Positions 1-11,440 of a stretch of DNA of 64,000 bases are shown in pieces. The notes under the pieces were generated by a model. That model did no database searches. It worked only from the letters and a program-made list of their open reading frames with translations, and was not told the DNA's origin. The DNA comes from Adiantum capillus-veneris. Taxonomy: Eukaryota; Streptophyta; Polypodiopsida; Polypodiales; Pteridaceae. Made by a program: the position numbers and the translations under genes. Numbering within the stretch: position 1 is the stretch's first letter; each line of letters opens with the position of its first letter. The stretch covers positions 87,832,525-87,896,524 of the forward strand of contig CM043958.1 of NCBI GenBank assembly GCA_014529385.2, written 5' to 3'.

Positions 1-462
1 GTATGTTTCAAAATGTGTGGTATGCCGAAAGACCAAGTATGATAGAGGGAAGCAACCTGGATTACTCCAGCCATTGCCCATACCTTATTCTCCATGGGAA
101 AGTATATCCATGGATTTTATCTTTGGATTACACAACTTTAACCATGGGAATATGGGAATTTAGACAATAGGTGATAGGTTTAGCAAGCAAGCACACTTTA
201 TTCCTATCAAAAAGCCTATCAAGGCACACCAAATCGAGACCCTTTTCATATATCAGATTTCAGACACCATGGATTGCCAACATCCGTCATGTCAGATACA
301 GATCATAGAATAACTAGTAATTTATGGAAAGGTCTCTTTGAAAATCTATGTACAAGATTGAATTTCTCTTTGGCCTATCACCCACAAATGGATAGCCAAA
401 GTGAGATAGCCAATCTTACTATTCTCAATATACTAAAGACTTATGTGTCTAATATCTAACTA
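1..462 (+). pseudogene. Ty3/gypsy integrase core relic
   Basis: Translation across shifted frames gives integrase-core phrases: LLQPLPIPYSPWESISMDFI near 60-120, DRFSKQAHFIPIKKP near 170-220, and HGLPTSVMSDTDHRITS followed by LNFSLAYHPQMDSQSE from 265 to 410. These match the Ty3/gypsy retroviral-type integrase catalytic core, including the second catalytic Asp in the SDTDHRI segment and the Glu of the SQSE segment. Frames shift at least twice and stops occur near 40 and 160. The fragment runs off the left edge and stops where the 446-2051 repeat begins, so it looks like an older gypsy copy interrupted by a later LTR insertion. It cannot be functional. Confidence 0.8.
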
Positions 463-2051
463 ACCCAAATGATTTTCTCATATTGAATTGATCATTTAAT
501 GTGGGAGAATAAATGGAACAAGAGTTAGAATATAGACATGTTCTTATGGATCTATGTCAAGCTGGGACAAAAGTCAATGGGTCCAAATGGGTCATGGTCT
601 ATCAAAGAGAAATGCTAGATAATGGAGCTTGAAGACCTTAGGGTTATCTTCATTAAAGACCTCTAAAGGCTATTATTAAAAGTCCTTAGACCTTAGGTTA
701 AGCTAGCCCTATGCTTGAGGTGATTGATGATTAAAGTGCATTAGATGCTTGATAGCTAAGGTGCATGTTTAAGCTAGGCATGTGCTTGAAAGGTCAAATC
801 CAATCCCTACAAGGAGGGAGCGAGTTCTTGAGGCTAGGGGCATGAAAGAGAGATAGAAGCCATGCACTTGCTAATCCCATGTTTGATGAGTAAGGAGCTT
901 GAGATGCTTAAGCATGTAGGAGGCCAACGTGCTTGGGGCCTTGAAAGTCAAAAATCATGCCTACAAAGGAGGAGGCGAGCCATGAGAGTAGGGGGTGGGG
1001 TTGAATGAGTCCTCCTTCTCCCAAAGGGCACCCCTTGCTCAAAGAGGGAAAATGGACACATGTCAAGCCCTTAGCTAGGTTCCCCTCAAGGGGTGCCTAA
1101 AGCCTATTGGTTGACCCTTAAAGAGATCCAATGAGGATTTAGCTAATTAAATTAATTTTTTAGGCATTTATCAAGCCCTCTCTCTCTCAAAGGGAAAAGG
1201 AGGACACTTGTCGAAATGCTACCTCTATTGCTTGAATTGACCTAGGCTTGAGACATCCAATGAGCACAAGGCATGAGCTAGAATGAGGGGTCGACCCAAG
1301 CAACTAGGGGGATTCCTTGCAAGATATACTCTCTCACACACACTCACACACACTCTCATTGTGTCAAGTACTAAGTGCAAGAACTTGATCATCTCCTTCT
1401 CCAAGCTTGTTGAGAAGTTGAGAGCCTACACCAACACTCTTGGCTATGGAATGTAAATCCAACCAAGAACCATGCTTCAATGCTTAAGCTTGACATCTTC
1501 TTCTTTATCATCATTATTATGCTAGTATGCTATGCTATGCAATAAGAGTGAAGGTAAGTGCGGAAATATTTCTTTCTTGTAAGAATTTTTCTTCTTCCTC
1601 TTCCCTATCCTCATTCCTTACTAGCTCTATCCACCTTCGAAGATGTTTGAGGTCTTGGGATTGAGGCCGAGGACAAGTTAATGCTTTCATTTAGCTAAGT
1701 TACAAGAATAATTATGGTGCATGAAGCTCTCTATCTTCATTGCACCATCAAGGTCTTAAGGAACTCGAAGGTTGTATTGTATCAAGTCTCTCTTTATGGG
1801 AGAAATTATGATACAAAAGCCTTTTGGAGGGGGGACCAGCTCCACATTAATCCGGTCCTCAACCATTGTTAAGTTCTCTAATTCTCTCTCTTACAAAGTA
1901 TTGTTCATGCCAATTAATTAATTATAATGGTTATGTGCGGCTACCGCTAATTAAATTTACCCTCTATCTTCTCAAAGTAGTCTCCTAAAAATGCTCACTA
2001 CAGTTCTATTAATTTCGCTATTCTCAATGTTCATAGGCCATTTCCATTACA
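446..2051 (+). repeat. Long terminal repeat, copy A (about 1.6 kb)
   Basis: This stretch is repeated in the same orientation at 13105-14622, from TCTAATATCTAAC at the left to CATTTCCATTACA at the right. It ends in CA and is followed one base later by a primer-binding site and a gag start, which makes it a 5' LTR. The left edge is uncertain: TG occurs at 446 here but not in the other copy, and no target-site duplication is clear. The two copies differ at many scattered bases and by one replaced block, so the insertion is old. Confidence 0.75.
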
Positions 2052-2052
2052 T

Positions 2053-2064
2053 TAGTATCAGAGC
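2053..2064 (+). other. Primer-binding site (initiator Met-tRNA type)
   Basis: TAGTATCAGAGC lies one base after the end of LTR copy A. It matches the plant initiator Met-tRNA primer site TGGTATCAGAGC with one change (G to A at the second position). Confidence 0.7.
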
Positions 2065-2460
2065 TATTGGTTTCTCTTTCTTGCTTCAGAGGAGAGGTCC
2101 TTAAGTTTTCCATGAAAGGTTAGACCTGTTCATTACAATAGGGTAAGTGGGACAAGGATCTATTATCTTGGGTTGAAAGGACTTAGTTCGAGGTACACCG
2201 TTGGGAACTATAGACTTAATAATGGAGTCTCTAGGGGCTTGCCTTTGGTTTAACCATTATTGAGCTACTAGCAAGCTCAACAAGAACCATAATCAACGAG
2301 CAATGTTAGACCCGCTCCACTATTCTTTGCAATCAATAGTCTCTAAACCACGGGTGTGGCTGCTTGAGAGCTAATTTTCAAAGATAAAGAAGAGTAGCAA
2401 CAACTAAGGTTTTTGAGGGTACCAAAGCACAAAGTAGCATACACATAAGTTTAATTAGCA

Positions 2461-2814
2461 TGGCTGACAATAATCAAGAGAGTACAATGAATATTGACAG
2501 CTTTGATTTTGCACATGAAGGTGATTCTGATGATGCTCCAATGTTTTTTGTGAACTATCTTGTTACTAGGTTGCAACAAGCTAATGTTTTTTGTGAACTA
2601 TCTTGTTACTAGGTTGCAACAAGCTATGGGCAACCTTGCCTTGCAAGCTAGAGTTACTCAACAACTTCTTGCTTATGGGATTTCCCTTCCCCTCCAAGAA
2701 GAGCGAGAGCTTAGGAATCCTGTTGTTGAGACTTCCAAAAAAAGACTCTCTCCAATAGAGAAGAGGAGGAATCCAATGAGCGAGAAAGAAGTGTCTATCC
2801 ACCCAAGATTGTAA
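2461..2814 (+). pseudogene. LTR-retrotransposon gag N-terminus, broken by a tandem duplication
   Basis: An ATG at 2461, about 400 bases after the primer-binding site, opens a frame starting MADNNQESTMNIDSFDFAHE, a typical start for a plant retrotransposon gag. A 43-base tandem duplication (2541-2583 and 2584-2626) shifts the frame; the second copy then reads on as QQAMGNLALQARVTQQLLAY and a charged segment to a stop at 2812-2814. No nucleocapsid, protease or polymerase follows in homologous sequence, so the element is truncated soon after the start of gag. The family cannot be fixed from this fragment. Confidence 0.55.
2541..2626 (+). repeat. 43-bp perfect tandem duplication
   Basis: Two adjacent identical copies, 2541-2583 and 2584-2626, each starting ATGTTTTTTGTGAAC. 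Since 43 is not a multiple of three, the duplication shifts the gag frame. Perfect identity indicates a recent event. Confidence 0.95.
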
Positions 2815-4722
2815 GTATCTGTCCACCCAAGATGATGGTGTCTTCTCTGTGAATGTTGGAATCCCATATGCCATGAGCATGGCCATATCTCATGTGAACT
2901 CCTTTGATGAGTGCATAGGTGTGTCAAACCACAAGTCACCACCCCCTCTGGAGTGTGGAATTGCCGAATGATGGCTAGAATGAATGGGTCTCCCAAGGAT
3001 CATACACCCATAGATAATCAAGCCGATGTCAAAGATACCATGTACTACAACAGTCACTGAGAGACCACACGGACCACCATCGGATGGTGTCTTGGCAACA
3101 TGAGGTAACTTCATCCTTTGTGAAAAACACAAGCAATGTGGGTGTTGTCCATCCAAAAATGCAACTTTGAGGTGATAAAAACACCACTTCTTGTCAATTT
3201 TTAGCGTGCTCGTAGTCTCTCGACATGGTCCGGAGCAGTGCAAAGGGTGTAGGGAGGGCAGGGAATCAATGTCACAGCCCCAGGTGGATTGAAAATAGAG
3301 AAAACAACAATGGATGCTGGCTAAAATGTGTAGCAGATGAAGAAGAGTTTTGACGGCAACACATCGGATACAAATCCTTGTGGGAAATCAAGATTGAAAT
3401 GGGCATAGCACTCTCCCCTCCTCTGCTGCAAAAACGTTGCAACTTGACAAAAAAACAGTCAGATCTGGTTGAAAAATGCAAATAGAGGAGAGGGGTTTTT
3501 TGTGACGAAAAGATTTGAAAGGGATGGCGCTGGCTACCAAGAGAAAAAATGCAAGCAAAGCTAATGAGATCTTGCAAAAACGCAGGTGGAGGGGGTCCTC
3601 TATTGAGGTAAAGCCCCATGTGGCCAACTAGGCATTGAGCTTTGTCATCCTCTTGTTTTGCGCATTGATATTTTGCTCTCAGTGAAGAGAGTGTGGGTTG
3701 AGATATTCAATAAATTTATGCACATGCGTTGAGAATACTTTTTGGATGTATGCATTTTTGTGGACTCTAAGGATTCGAGAGTTGGATTCATCACAGGTTA
3801 TGTGCATTGACTTATGCAATTAAGCAGATTTCAAAAAGTGTGGTGCACAGATTTGTAGTAGAGAGTTTTGCAAGCATTTTTGGCATGATTGTGAGTTGAA
3901 TTTTCAGCTGATTTGGATGCTCATTTGCTACACATTTGGTACATTCTTGATACTCGTTTATATTGCCATGTGGATGCATATGATGTGCACTTTTCGGCGG
4001 ATGATATTTTTCACCTTGCTATGGCATATGTGGGTTGATTTAAGCTATTTTGAGCATCAATTTGGGTCATATTTTGGTTGGTGTTCATCCAAGTTTATGC
4101 TAGTATATGCCTCGCTTATAGAGTGCGGTTGACGCACTTTGTGTTTTGGATTACAGGATTGTTTTCCAAGTTTACGGAGTTGAGACTTTGGGGCAGCTCA
4201 TGTATGCTTGAATGCAGATTTTGTGCATGATTTGCTAATGGTTTTGAGTATGTTTATGGCATGTATGGTTATTATGGTTAGATAGCCAAATACTATCGAA
4301 ACTCTGTCGGATTTTTCTTGCGAGTTTATTTGTTTATGCGCATGGTTTGCAATCCTGTTTTGATTGCATTTGGCACTCAGTGGTTGCTTTGCCATAGTGT
4401 TTTGGCATCGCATTGTGAGAGTGTTTGCTCACCGGATTATGTCATTTGACATACATGTGGTAATCTCTTTAGGTGGGAGATTGTTGATGATAGTTTCATC
4501 CATTAGCACATAGTGCTCTTGGATTAGAGCGGGTGTTTTCGCATCATTTGAGCGGTTTTGCTCACTCGTTTGTTACATTGATCACCATATTTGTTGACAC
4601 TTCTCTTAGACAGCTTATGCTGGGTTATGTTGTATTATGACAGTACTTGGTGTATGAGTTAGCTAGGCTTTGGCTATCGTCATTTGATCCATTTGTGCTT
4701 GTTCTTGTCACAGGTTATTGCC
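2815..4722. other. Stretch without a recognisable gene
   Basis: Short ORFs occur on both strands (for example minus 2890-3243 and 3272-3619, plus 3896-4132), but none shows a domain I recognise. GGTAAAGCCCCATGTGGCC at 3606-3624 recurs at 11576-11594, next to the 3' end of the decayed copia element, so it may be a remnant of that element's 5' LTR; similarity stops after about 30 bases. A polypurine-tract-like AGGTGGGAGATTGTTG sits at about 4471-4486. The rest looks like decayed element leader sequence. Confidence 0.4.
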
Positions 4723-5870
4723 ATGGATGGCATGTACAACACTGCCAGGGTTTGTGCTTTTCCATACAAAGTTTGATGGTTCAAACTTTGAGCATTGGAA
4801 AGCAGGTCTGCATGATACATTGACTCAGTTGGGCCAAGTATTGCCACTACAGGGCTGGATGCTAAGCCGGATTCTATGACTGACGATGAGTGGGAGGACT
4901 TGGAAGAGCTTGCACGTTTGACGATCATGTTACACCTTGGTGAGTCTGTTTATCACATTGGTTTAGATGCATGTATAGCTAGAGATTTATGGCAAAGATT
5001 GTGTAATGCTTTTGGAAAAAATGAGTCTAGAGAGATGCCTACAGTCAAAGGACAATCTCGTAGACATAGAGATGTTGTGTGTTGGCATTGTGGTCATGCA
5101 AGGCATGTACGTAGGTGGTGTTTTTGGCGGATGAGACAGCGCAGGAGGGGTTCTATCACTTTGGATGATGTGGGAACAGATGTAGCGTATGTGGCTACGC
5201 ATGATGGAGATGTCGCCTTTTGCTTCCATGTTTAGTCTTGACTTACTTATTTCGATTTTTGACGACACATTACCTTTGCATTGGATACTAGATGTGAGTG
5301 CTAGATTTCATGTCACACCGAGTCGTGAGTAATTTAGCACATATGCTAGTGGTATGCTTGGACGTGTGTGTCTAGCTAATGGTTCAGTGCATGACATAGT
5401 TGGTGCAGGAGATGTCAGACTATTGTTGCCGAGTGGTGCATCATACGTGTTGCAAGATGTACGCCATGTGCCAGGTTTGACGCAGAGATTGATCTCTGTG
5501 AGTCAGTTAACGAGACAATGGATGCCAGGTAGTGCTGGATGAGCACAATTTCATATTGCATCATGGACAACTAGTCATAGCGAGAGGTGCTAGTGTTGGC
5601 ACAATTTATGCGATGCGAGTACGTCACGTATGAGACGACAAAATCTTCATGCGTATGCAGCCATGCAGAGAGACGAGGCATGTCTCCTTTGTGGATAGGT
5701 TGCATGATGCTCCAGTTTGTGAGCATGTTGAGCAAGTTGTGCAACAGGGCATGTCATTTGTGGATACGATGATCGATATGGATGGCTTGAGTGTTGAGGA
5801 TTAATCAACCGTGATTCAGCCATTCAAGGATATGCTTAGGCCAGAGGCTGATGTGTGTGAGTTAGAGCTA
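4723..5870 (+). pseudogene. Decayed Ty1/copia gag and protease region
   Basis: The frame at 4876-5235 reads copia gag: LARLTIMLHLGESVYHI, a DLWQRLCNAF segment, then a zinc knuckle CWHCGHARHVRRWC (CX2CX4HX4C). At about 5270-5330 the protease active-site region reads HWILDVSARFHVTPSRE, where the DSGAS core has become DVSAR. GRVCLANGSVHDIVGAGDV and VRHVPGLTQRLISVSQL (5354-5515) are typical of the copia protease to GAG-pre-integrase region. Stops and frameshifts occur around 4780, 5231, 5330 and 5540. The young copia element at 5873 interrupts it, and its 3' part resumes at 11055. Confidence 0.75.
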
Positions 5871-5872
5871 GG
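5868..5872 (+). other. Target-site duplication CTAGG (left)
   Basis: CTAGG immediately precedes the left LTR end TGTTGG; the same five bases follow the right LTR end at 11050-11054. This defines the insertion of the young copia element into the older one. Confidence 0.9.
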
Positions 5873-6099
5873 TGTTGGAATTAGGGTTGCAGAGAAACAC
5901 ACACAGCTTGGAGAAGACGAAGGAATCTCAAGGCACACAATAGAGAGTGTGTTACTTAGTGTGCAATGGAAAGATAGATAGCCCTAGAGTGATGGGCGTA
6001 TATACAATGCACGGGGGAAAAAACCTCCTAAAGAGGGAAAAAATGCCCCGGCGGTCCTAGTGTGTTCACACACATCACTACCACATGTATATGGTAACA
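5873..6099 (-). repeat. 3' LTR of the young copia element
   Basis: 227 bp, read on plus from TGTTGGAATT to TATGGTAACA. It matches 10823-11049 except at two positions in the first 60 bases. It is the 3' LTR because coding is on the minus strand. Confidence 0.95.
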
Positions 6100-6112
6100 A
6101 ATCCCCCCTGGA
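6100..6112 (-). other. Polypurine tract
   Basis: On the minus strand CCAGGGGGGATT directly precedes the LTR start TGTTACC, as expected for the plus-strand DNA primer. The same tract precedes the LTR of the truncated relative at 21545-21556. Confidence 0.85.
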
Positions 6113-6174
6113 GTGATGCGGTGAACGAGAGCTGGCACATGAGTAAAGGGAAGTGCCATGCCCTGAGGACAGGA

Positions 6175-7206
6175 TCAGTCCACAAAGGGGAGTAAGCCCA
6201 AAGCTTTGCGGAAAGCTTCAAGATTCTCACGAGACAATGCCTTTGTGAACAGATCTGCAAGGTTGTCCTGTGTTGGCACATAAGCCAAGCTGATCTCTCC
6301 TGCTGAGAGCCTCTCCCTGACATAGTGGTAATGCACCTCAATGTGCTTTGTGCGAGCATGAAAAACTCGGTTCCTCGCAACTGCCAATGCGCTCTGACTG
6401 TCACTGTAGATAGTGTTGGCAGTGTCCTGTCCAACACCCAAGTCAGCCATAAGGCGTCTGAGCCATACACACTCAATCGTAGCTGTGAAGACTGCCCTGT
6501 AGTCAGCCTCACAACTCGAAGTGGCCACAGTAGGTTGCTTCTTGCTCAACCATGATATACATGAACTGCCAAGCATGAAACAAAAACCACTTGTGGACAC
6601 TCGCGTGTCAAAACAACCAGCCCAATCTGAGTCCGAAAAAGCATGTAAGTCTGGCGGCAATGATCCCCCCTTTGGATAAAACAAGCCAAGATGTAAAGTG
6701 CCACTAAGGTAGCGGAAAATCCTCTTGACAGCCTGCCAATGCTTAGACCCTGGGCTATGCATAAATCTGCTGACCTGCGAGACTGCAAACTGAATATCTG
6801 GCCTCGTGTTGCATACATAAATGAGGCAGCCAACAGCCGTTTGGTAAAGAGTGACATCAGCAGGATCGCCAGTATCATGTAGACTCAACTTCAAACCTGT
6901 TTCCATGGGAGTGGCAATAGGTTTGCAATCCTCAAGTCCAAACTTACATAGCAATGTCTCTATGTAACTTTTCTGACACAAGGCAATACCACCATCACAC
7001 TGCTTAAACTGTATACCCAAGTAATGATGCAATAGCCCCAAATCTTTCATCTTGAAAGTAGCATTCAAATCAGCCTTAAATTCAGCAATATGTCTCTCAT
7101 TTGGTCCAGTGATCAGCAAATCATCAACATAAAGAACCACAATGAGAAATACATCATTCTCACGCTTTACATACAATGTGCTTTCTGTTGGACTGTTACG
7201 AAAGCC
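6175..7206 (-). pseudogene. Copia reverse transcriptase C-terminal part and RNase H
   Basis: This continues the polyprotein after the TGA at 7209-7207. It contains the reverse transcriptase catalytic motif YVDDLLITG, then HYLGIQ and TRPDIQFAVSQVSRFM, then RNase H with DSDWAGCFDTR, CEADYRAVF and YSDSQSALAVARN, and ends with ADLFTKAL close to the stop (6177-6175). The order and spacing match a full copia RT/RNase H. In the truncated relative the corresponding RNase H segment reads CEAEY, so the D here is a substitution next to the active site. It would act in the cytoplasmic virus-like particle, copying the element RNA. Confidence 0.9.
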
Positions 7207-7953
7207 TCATTTAACCAAATGAGTGTCAGCTTTCTCATACCAAGCACGAGGCGATTGCTTCAACCCATACAAAGCCTTCTTACATTTGCACACTTTGTCC
7301 TCTTGTCCTTTTATGGCAAAACCGCGAGGCTGCGTTACATAAACTTCCTCAAATATTTCACCATTCAAGAAAGCAGTAACAATGTCTGATTGATGTACAT
7401 CCCAACCAAAATGAGCTGCCAATGCACATAGAAAACGCACAGTAGTCATACGACAAGTGGGAGTAAAAGTCTCTTCATAATCTATGCCTTTTTGTTGTGC
7501 ATAACCCTTTGCAACATGTCGAGCCTTATGGCGATCGATCTCACCATCCGGCTTGCGTTTCAACTTGTAAACCCACTTCGTACCAATGGCCTTTTTGCCA
7601 GGAGGCAAATCACATAAAGTCCATGTGTCATTCTCTATAAGTGCATCATATTCTGATTTCATGGCAGCAATCCAATTTTCTGAATTCTGTGCTTCATCAA
7701 AAGACAGAGGCTCCTCAACATCATGTAAACTGGACAGAGCCAAAGCATAACAATCTGATGCATAAGATGCATGGCGAGAGCTTGAACGAGTACGACTAGA
7801 TAAAGGTGCATCCAATTTACTGTCACGCAAAGTGTGCACCAGCCATTTTGGCATACCTCTAGCCTGCTCATTTTCAGCCCTTTCCACATCATGTACATCA
7901 TGTACATCTGCATCAGTAATAGGCTGTTCTAAAACATTTTCAAAAACCCCCAT
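7207..7953 (-). pseudogene. Copia reverse transcriptase N-terminal part
   Basis: In frame with the integrase segment after the TAG at 7959-7957. After a linker (VERAENEQARGMPKWL) it reads NWIAAMKSEYDALIENDTW, IGTKWVYKLKRKPDGEIDR, HVAKGYAQQKGIDYEETF, and DIVTAFLNGEIFEEVYV, where the D before IVTAFLNG is the first catalytic Asp. It ends KKALYGLKQSPRAWYEK before TGA at 7209-7207. All are conserved copia reverse transcriptase blocks. Both flanking stops fall at less conserved positions and the frame is otherwise open. Confidence 0.9.
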
Positions 7954-7956
7954 AGG

Positions 7957-8808
7957 CTATACATTTGCCTCATTGGAACTTACATTCGTATTTCCACCAC
8001 TGAAAAGAGGCAACAAAGTGTCATAAATGTCCTGTGAGCTTACATTACTATCTCTAGTACATGACAGCAAGGGCTGAACAGAGTCTTCCACAAACACTAC
8101 ATCCCGTGAAACCAGAATACGTTTTGTTTGCGGATAATACAACCTGTAACCTTTGCTTTCAGCACTATAACCAACAAAAATACATTTGACAGCCTTATCA
8201 TCCAATTTTCTGCGCTGCACTTGTGGCACCAAAGCATATGCCAAACAGCCAAAAACACGCATGTGCTCAATAGAAGGTTTTCTATCATGCCATGCTTCAT
8301 ATGGAGTAATAGACTGCAAAGCTTTTGTAGGACACCTGTTAAGTACATAAGTGGCACACATGATGGCCTCCATCCAAAAAGAATGCGGCAAAGCTTGACT
8401 TTTGACCATACATCGTGCCATTTCCGTTAGTGACCTGTTTTTCCTCTCAGCAACACCATTTTGTTGAGGTGTATAAGGCACTGTACATTGGTGTTTTATC
8501 CCACGACTAGCCAGAAATGCATTAAATTCATGAGACATATACTCCCCCCCTCGATCGGAACGGAGGGTGCCCATAGTACATTTTGAGACATTTTCAACCA
8601 TAGCCAAAAATTGTTTGAAGCACATAAAAACTTCGGACTTTGCTTTAAGCGGAAATACCCATGCATGCCTGGAGTAATCATCAATGAAAGTCACGAAGTA
8701 CAGGTAATTGCCCAAGGACGGAGTTTGCATGGGCCCACAAACATCACTATGCACAAGCTGCAACCCGCATGTGGCCCTAACTGAACCATCCTTTGGAAAC
8801 TTAGAACG
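7957..8808 (-). pseudogene. Copia integrase catalytic domain
   Basis: The same frame continues past the TAG at 8811-8809. The catalytic triad is visible: Asp in LVHSDVCGPMQTP, Asp in GTLRSDRGGEYMSHEF, and Glu in QQNGVAERKNRSLTEMARCM. The C-terminal blocks TPYEAWHDRKPSIEHMRVFG and FVGYSAESKGYRLYYP follow. The segment ends at a TAG (7959-7957) in the variable linker before reverse transcriptase. The zinc-binding part of the integrase lies upstream of the first stop in the gag/protease entry. It would insert element DNA into the genome. Confidence 0.9.
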
Positions 8809-10461
8809 CTACATTTTACCCAGAATACAACCTTCACAAACATGTTTGACAGGTGCTTCAAGAGGCGGCAAAGAAGCAACCATATCAGATTTCTGCAAAC
8901 GCAGCAAACTGGCAAAATTCAGATGACCAAAACGTGCATGCCAAAGTTTTGCATCTGAAATAGCCCTTGAATCTGCAACAGCATTTGCAAAATTTTGTCC
9001 ACACTTGTCATACAAAGTGAGCTTATACAGCCCACGGCACAAAAGCCCAGATGCAACAATTTCATCACCAAAACTGAGATCATGAACTGTACATCTGTCA
9101 TCCACAAATTTGACTACAAGTCCAATTCTAGCAAGTGTGGATACAGACAAGAGATTCTTCTTGATCCCAGGTACATAAAGTGCATCAACAAGTGTGAAGG
9201 AACTTCCATTAGCAGCAGTGAGCACAATCTTTCCAACTCCCTGAACTGGATAAGAGGCGTTGTTGGCACAAGTGACTGAATTCCCATGAGGGACAGACTC
9301 GAGAGAGGTAAACAATTCACGATGTGAGGTAATGTGCTTTGTAGCACCACTGTCGAAATACCACACATGTGAATCTGTAGCAACTGACAAGCATGCATCA
9401 TGGACAGCGGGATTGTAAGTGCACTCTGCGCTAAAAGCCCATTCTGCATCAACATCAGCATCACAATCTCCTTTCACAGAAGACTCAACAATGGCTGCAT
9501 TTATAGTGGAACCAACATTTGCAGTGGAACCACCCTCTTTCTTCTTAGCCTCTTTGGCCTTCAACTTAGGACATGACTTGATCAAGTGATCATTGGCTTT
9601 ACAATAATGGCAACGCATCTTCTTTTTGCCCTTATCACCAGAATTGCCAGACGAAGTGCTGCCAGCAGAAGCATTAGGAACAGAATTTTTGCCACTCACA
9701 GAAGAACCATAAGAAGTGGCTGCATTACCGTTACCACCCTTTCTTTGAGAAGCAATAAAAGCCTGTTCAACTGCACGCTGCCTAGTCCTGTTTTTTCTAG
9801 AAAGTGACTCTTGCAACAGCAGTGTGCATAATGCATCAAACTTGACAACTTCAGGATTTCCTTGGGTCATCACTCTCCAAGTACTAGCAAAAGTCTGGTA
9901 GGAATCTGGTAAGGCATCAAGAACAGTCTGCACAAGGGAACTGTCCGAAATGACTTCACCTGCAGAAATGAGTTGCTCATTGATATCCTTGACACTAGCA
10001 AGGAAAGTGTCCATATCATCTTCCTCATGCATAATCTTCGACTCCAGATCTTTACGGAGCAAAGCAATTTTAGCCTCATTGCGACTTGCATAAATACCAG
10101 CCAAAATATCCCAAGCCTGTTTTGCAGATTTTGCTGAACGGATGTGAGGAACAATGGTGCGCTTCACAGACAACGCAATCAATGCATGAGCCTGCGCATC
10201 CTTAACATCCCATCGAGCTTGTTCTGCCATAGGCAAAACAACTCTAACAGATGCAATCCTTGTAGCAAGACCTGCGACATCCTCAACATCGCCTACATCC
10301 TCAGAACCAGGACGTACATCAATGCCCTGCACAATATTCCAGACGCGCTTTGACACAAGAACGTGTTGCATCATATAAGCCCACATAGGGTAATTGTCCC
10401 CATCCAACCTGTCCTCAGCAACAAACATCTTGAACGCATCTGTGTTGTTGTTGTCAGCCAT
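8809..10461 (-). pseudogene. Copia gag, protease and integrase zinc-binding region
   Basis: The ATG at 10461-10459 is chosen because MADNNNTDAFKMF is the usual kind of gag start; the frame is open a further 21 codons upstream without support. Residues from this start: gag about 20-240, zinc knuckle CHYCKANDHLIKSC at 284-297, retropepsin motif WYFDSGATKHITS with Asp about 370, then LWHARFGHLNFASL and CEGCILGK of the integrase HHCC region. The frame stops at TAG 8811-8809 immediately after CILGKM, then continues in the same frame. The coding sequence is long and well conserved, so decay has only begun. Confidence 0.9.
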
Positions 10462-10808
10462 GGTAAATGCTGCACCTGATGTGAAAACTGCCCAAAAATA
10501 GGAGAAACGGAGTGGGAACAACACATGCTATATAGCACAAACTGTAGAAGACTGTAGGCACCTGTTATGCAGAAAACAACATTGACAAAAAATATCCACA
10601 AAATGACAAAATAGCCTGTGCAACACTACCTATATTGGAAACGGAGGTCGAAATGAGCCCGAATAAAAAATCTGAGCAGACCTTGCTCTACAAGCTCTCT
10701 CAAAATATTTGTCGACCTGCAAACACTCACCAAAGCTCACTAAAATCGAAGAAAGTGAGTAGGCGTGTACTGGAGCAGCTGTCGACTAAGCCCGGGAGGA
10801 CGCAACCT

Positions 10809-10820
10809 GCTCTGATACCA
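10809..10820 (-). other. Primer-binding site (initiator Met-tRNA)
   Basis: On the minus strand TGGTATCAGAGC follows the 5' LTR end by two bases. It is a perfect match to the plant initiator Met-tRNA primer site. Confidence 0.9.
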
Positions 10821-10822
10821 AT

Positions 10823-11049
10823 TGTTGGAATTAGGGTTGCAGAGAAACACACACAGCTTGGAGAAGATGAAGGAAGCTCAAGGCACACAATAGAGAGTGT
10901 GTTACTTAGTGTGCAATGGAAAGATAGATAGCCCTAGAGTGATGGGCGTATATACAATGCACGGGGGAAAAAACCTCCTAAAGAGGGAAAAAATGCCCCG
11001 GCGGTCCTAGTGTGTTCACACACATCACTACCACATGTATATGGTAACA
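10823..11049 (-). repeat. 5' LTR of the young copia element
   Basis: 227 bp, bounded by TGTTGGAATT and TATGGTAACA on the plus strand, almost identical to 5873-6099. The promoter of the element should lie here, read leftward; no clear TATA box stands out. Confidence 0.95.
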
Positions 11050-11054
11050 CTAGG
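11050..11054 (+). other. Target-site duplication CTAGG (right)
   Basis: Matches CTAGG at 5868-5872. Confidence 0.9.
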
Positions 11055-11440
11055 CATCACTCTTGCCACATAGGTTCAGGATAGATAGATGCTCTTGGTG
11101 CGCATGTGACATGCGATGGACACAAGGATGGATTCCGGGGATCGGAGTTTGGGTGTCAGGGTAATTTCCATGAGTGGAGTTCTGAGCCATATTTGACAGA
11201 GATGGTCAGATTGGCAGATATTGCTAGGATTACATCAGCATTCGGGAGTCTCATGTACGAGATACTCATCTCGAGACCCAAGACTGCATTTGCATTTGCA
11301 GTGGGAGAAAACAGTTGTGTTGTGAGTGACGTTGGACTTGAGCATAGGGGCACTTTGCAGTGTATGGTGAGATACCTGCAGGATGTGCGCAGCTTTGGTG
11401 AGGAGTATGATGTGATCGCTTTATACTTTCTCTACGATTA
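11055..11440 (+). pseudogene. Decayed copia reverse transcriptase/RNase H junction
   Basis: The frame at 11106-11441 contains SAFGSLMYEILISRPKTAFA and LQCMVRYLQDVRSFGEEYDV, which correspond to the conserved copia block where a SAVGSLMYAM..TRPDIA motif leads into the RNase H domain. It is the 3' continuation of the copia relic at 4723-5870, separated by the young element. Most of RNase H is gone: polypurine-like ACGTGGGAGGTTG follows at about 11557, with only 120 bases between. Confidence 0.65.

Larger units (their letters stand above)
5873..11049 (-). mobile_element. Complete young Ty1/copia LTR retrotransposon
   Basis: The element is 5177 bp on the minus strand with 227-bp LTRs, a 5-bp target duplication CTAGG, a Met-tRNA primer site and a polypurine tract. 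One reading frame from 10461 to 6175 holds gag, zinc knuckle, protease, integrase, reverse transcriptase and RNase H in the copia order. The LTRs differ at only two of 227 positions, so insertion is recent. The frame has no frameshift but three internal stops: TAG at 8811-8809, TAG at 7959-7957, TGA at 7209-7207. It sits inside an older copia relic. A 5'-truncated relative lies at 20819-21776 on the plus strand. Confidence 0.95.

Noticed and set aside
2890-3619. Minus-strand ORFs of 115-117 codons as genes
   Set aside because: They overlap each other, have no domain and lie in decayed element DNA.
3896-4132. Small membrane protein
   Set aside because: Hydrophobic content follows from T-rich sequence; no homology pattern, poor coding signs.
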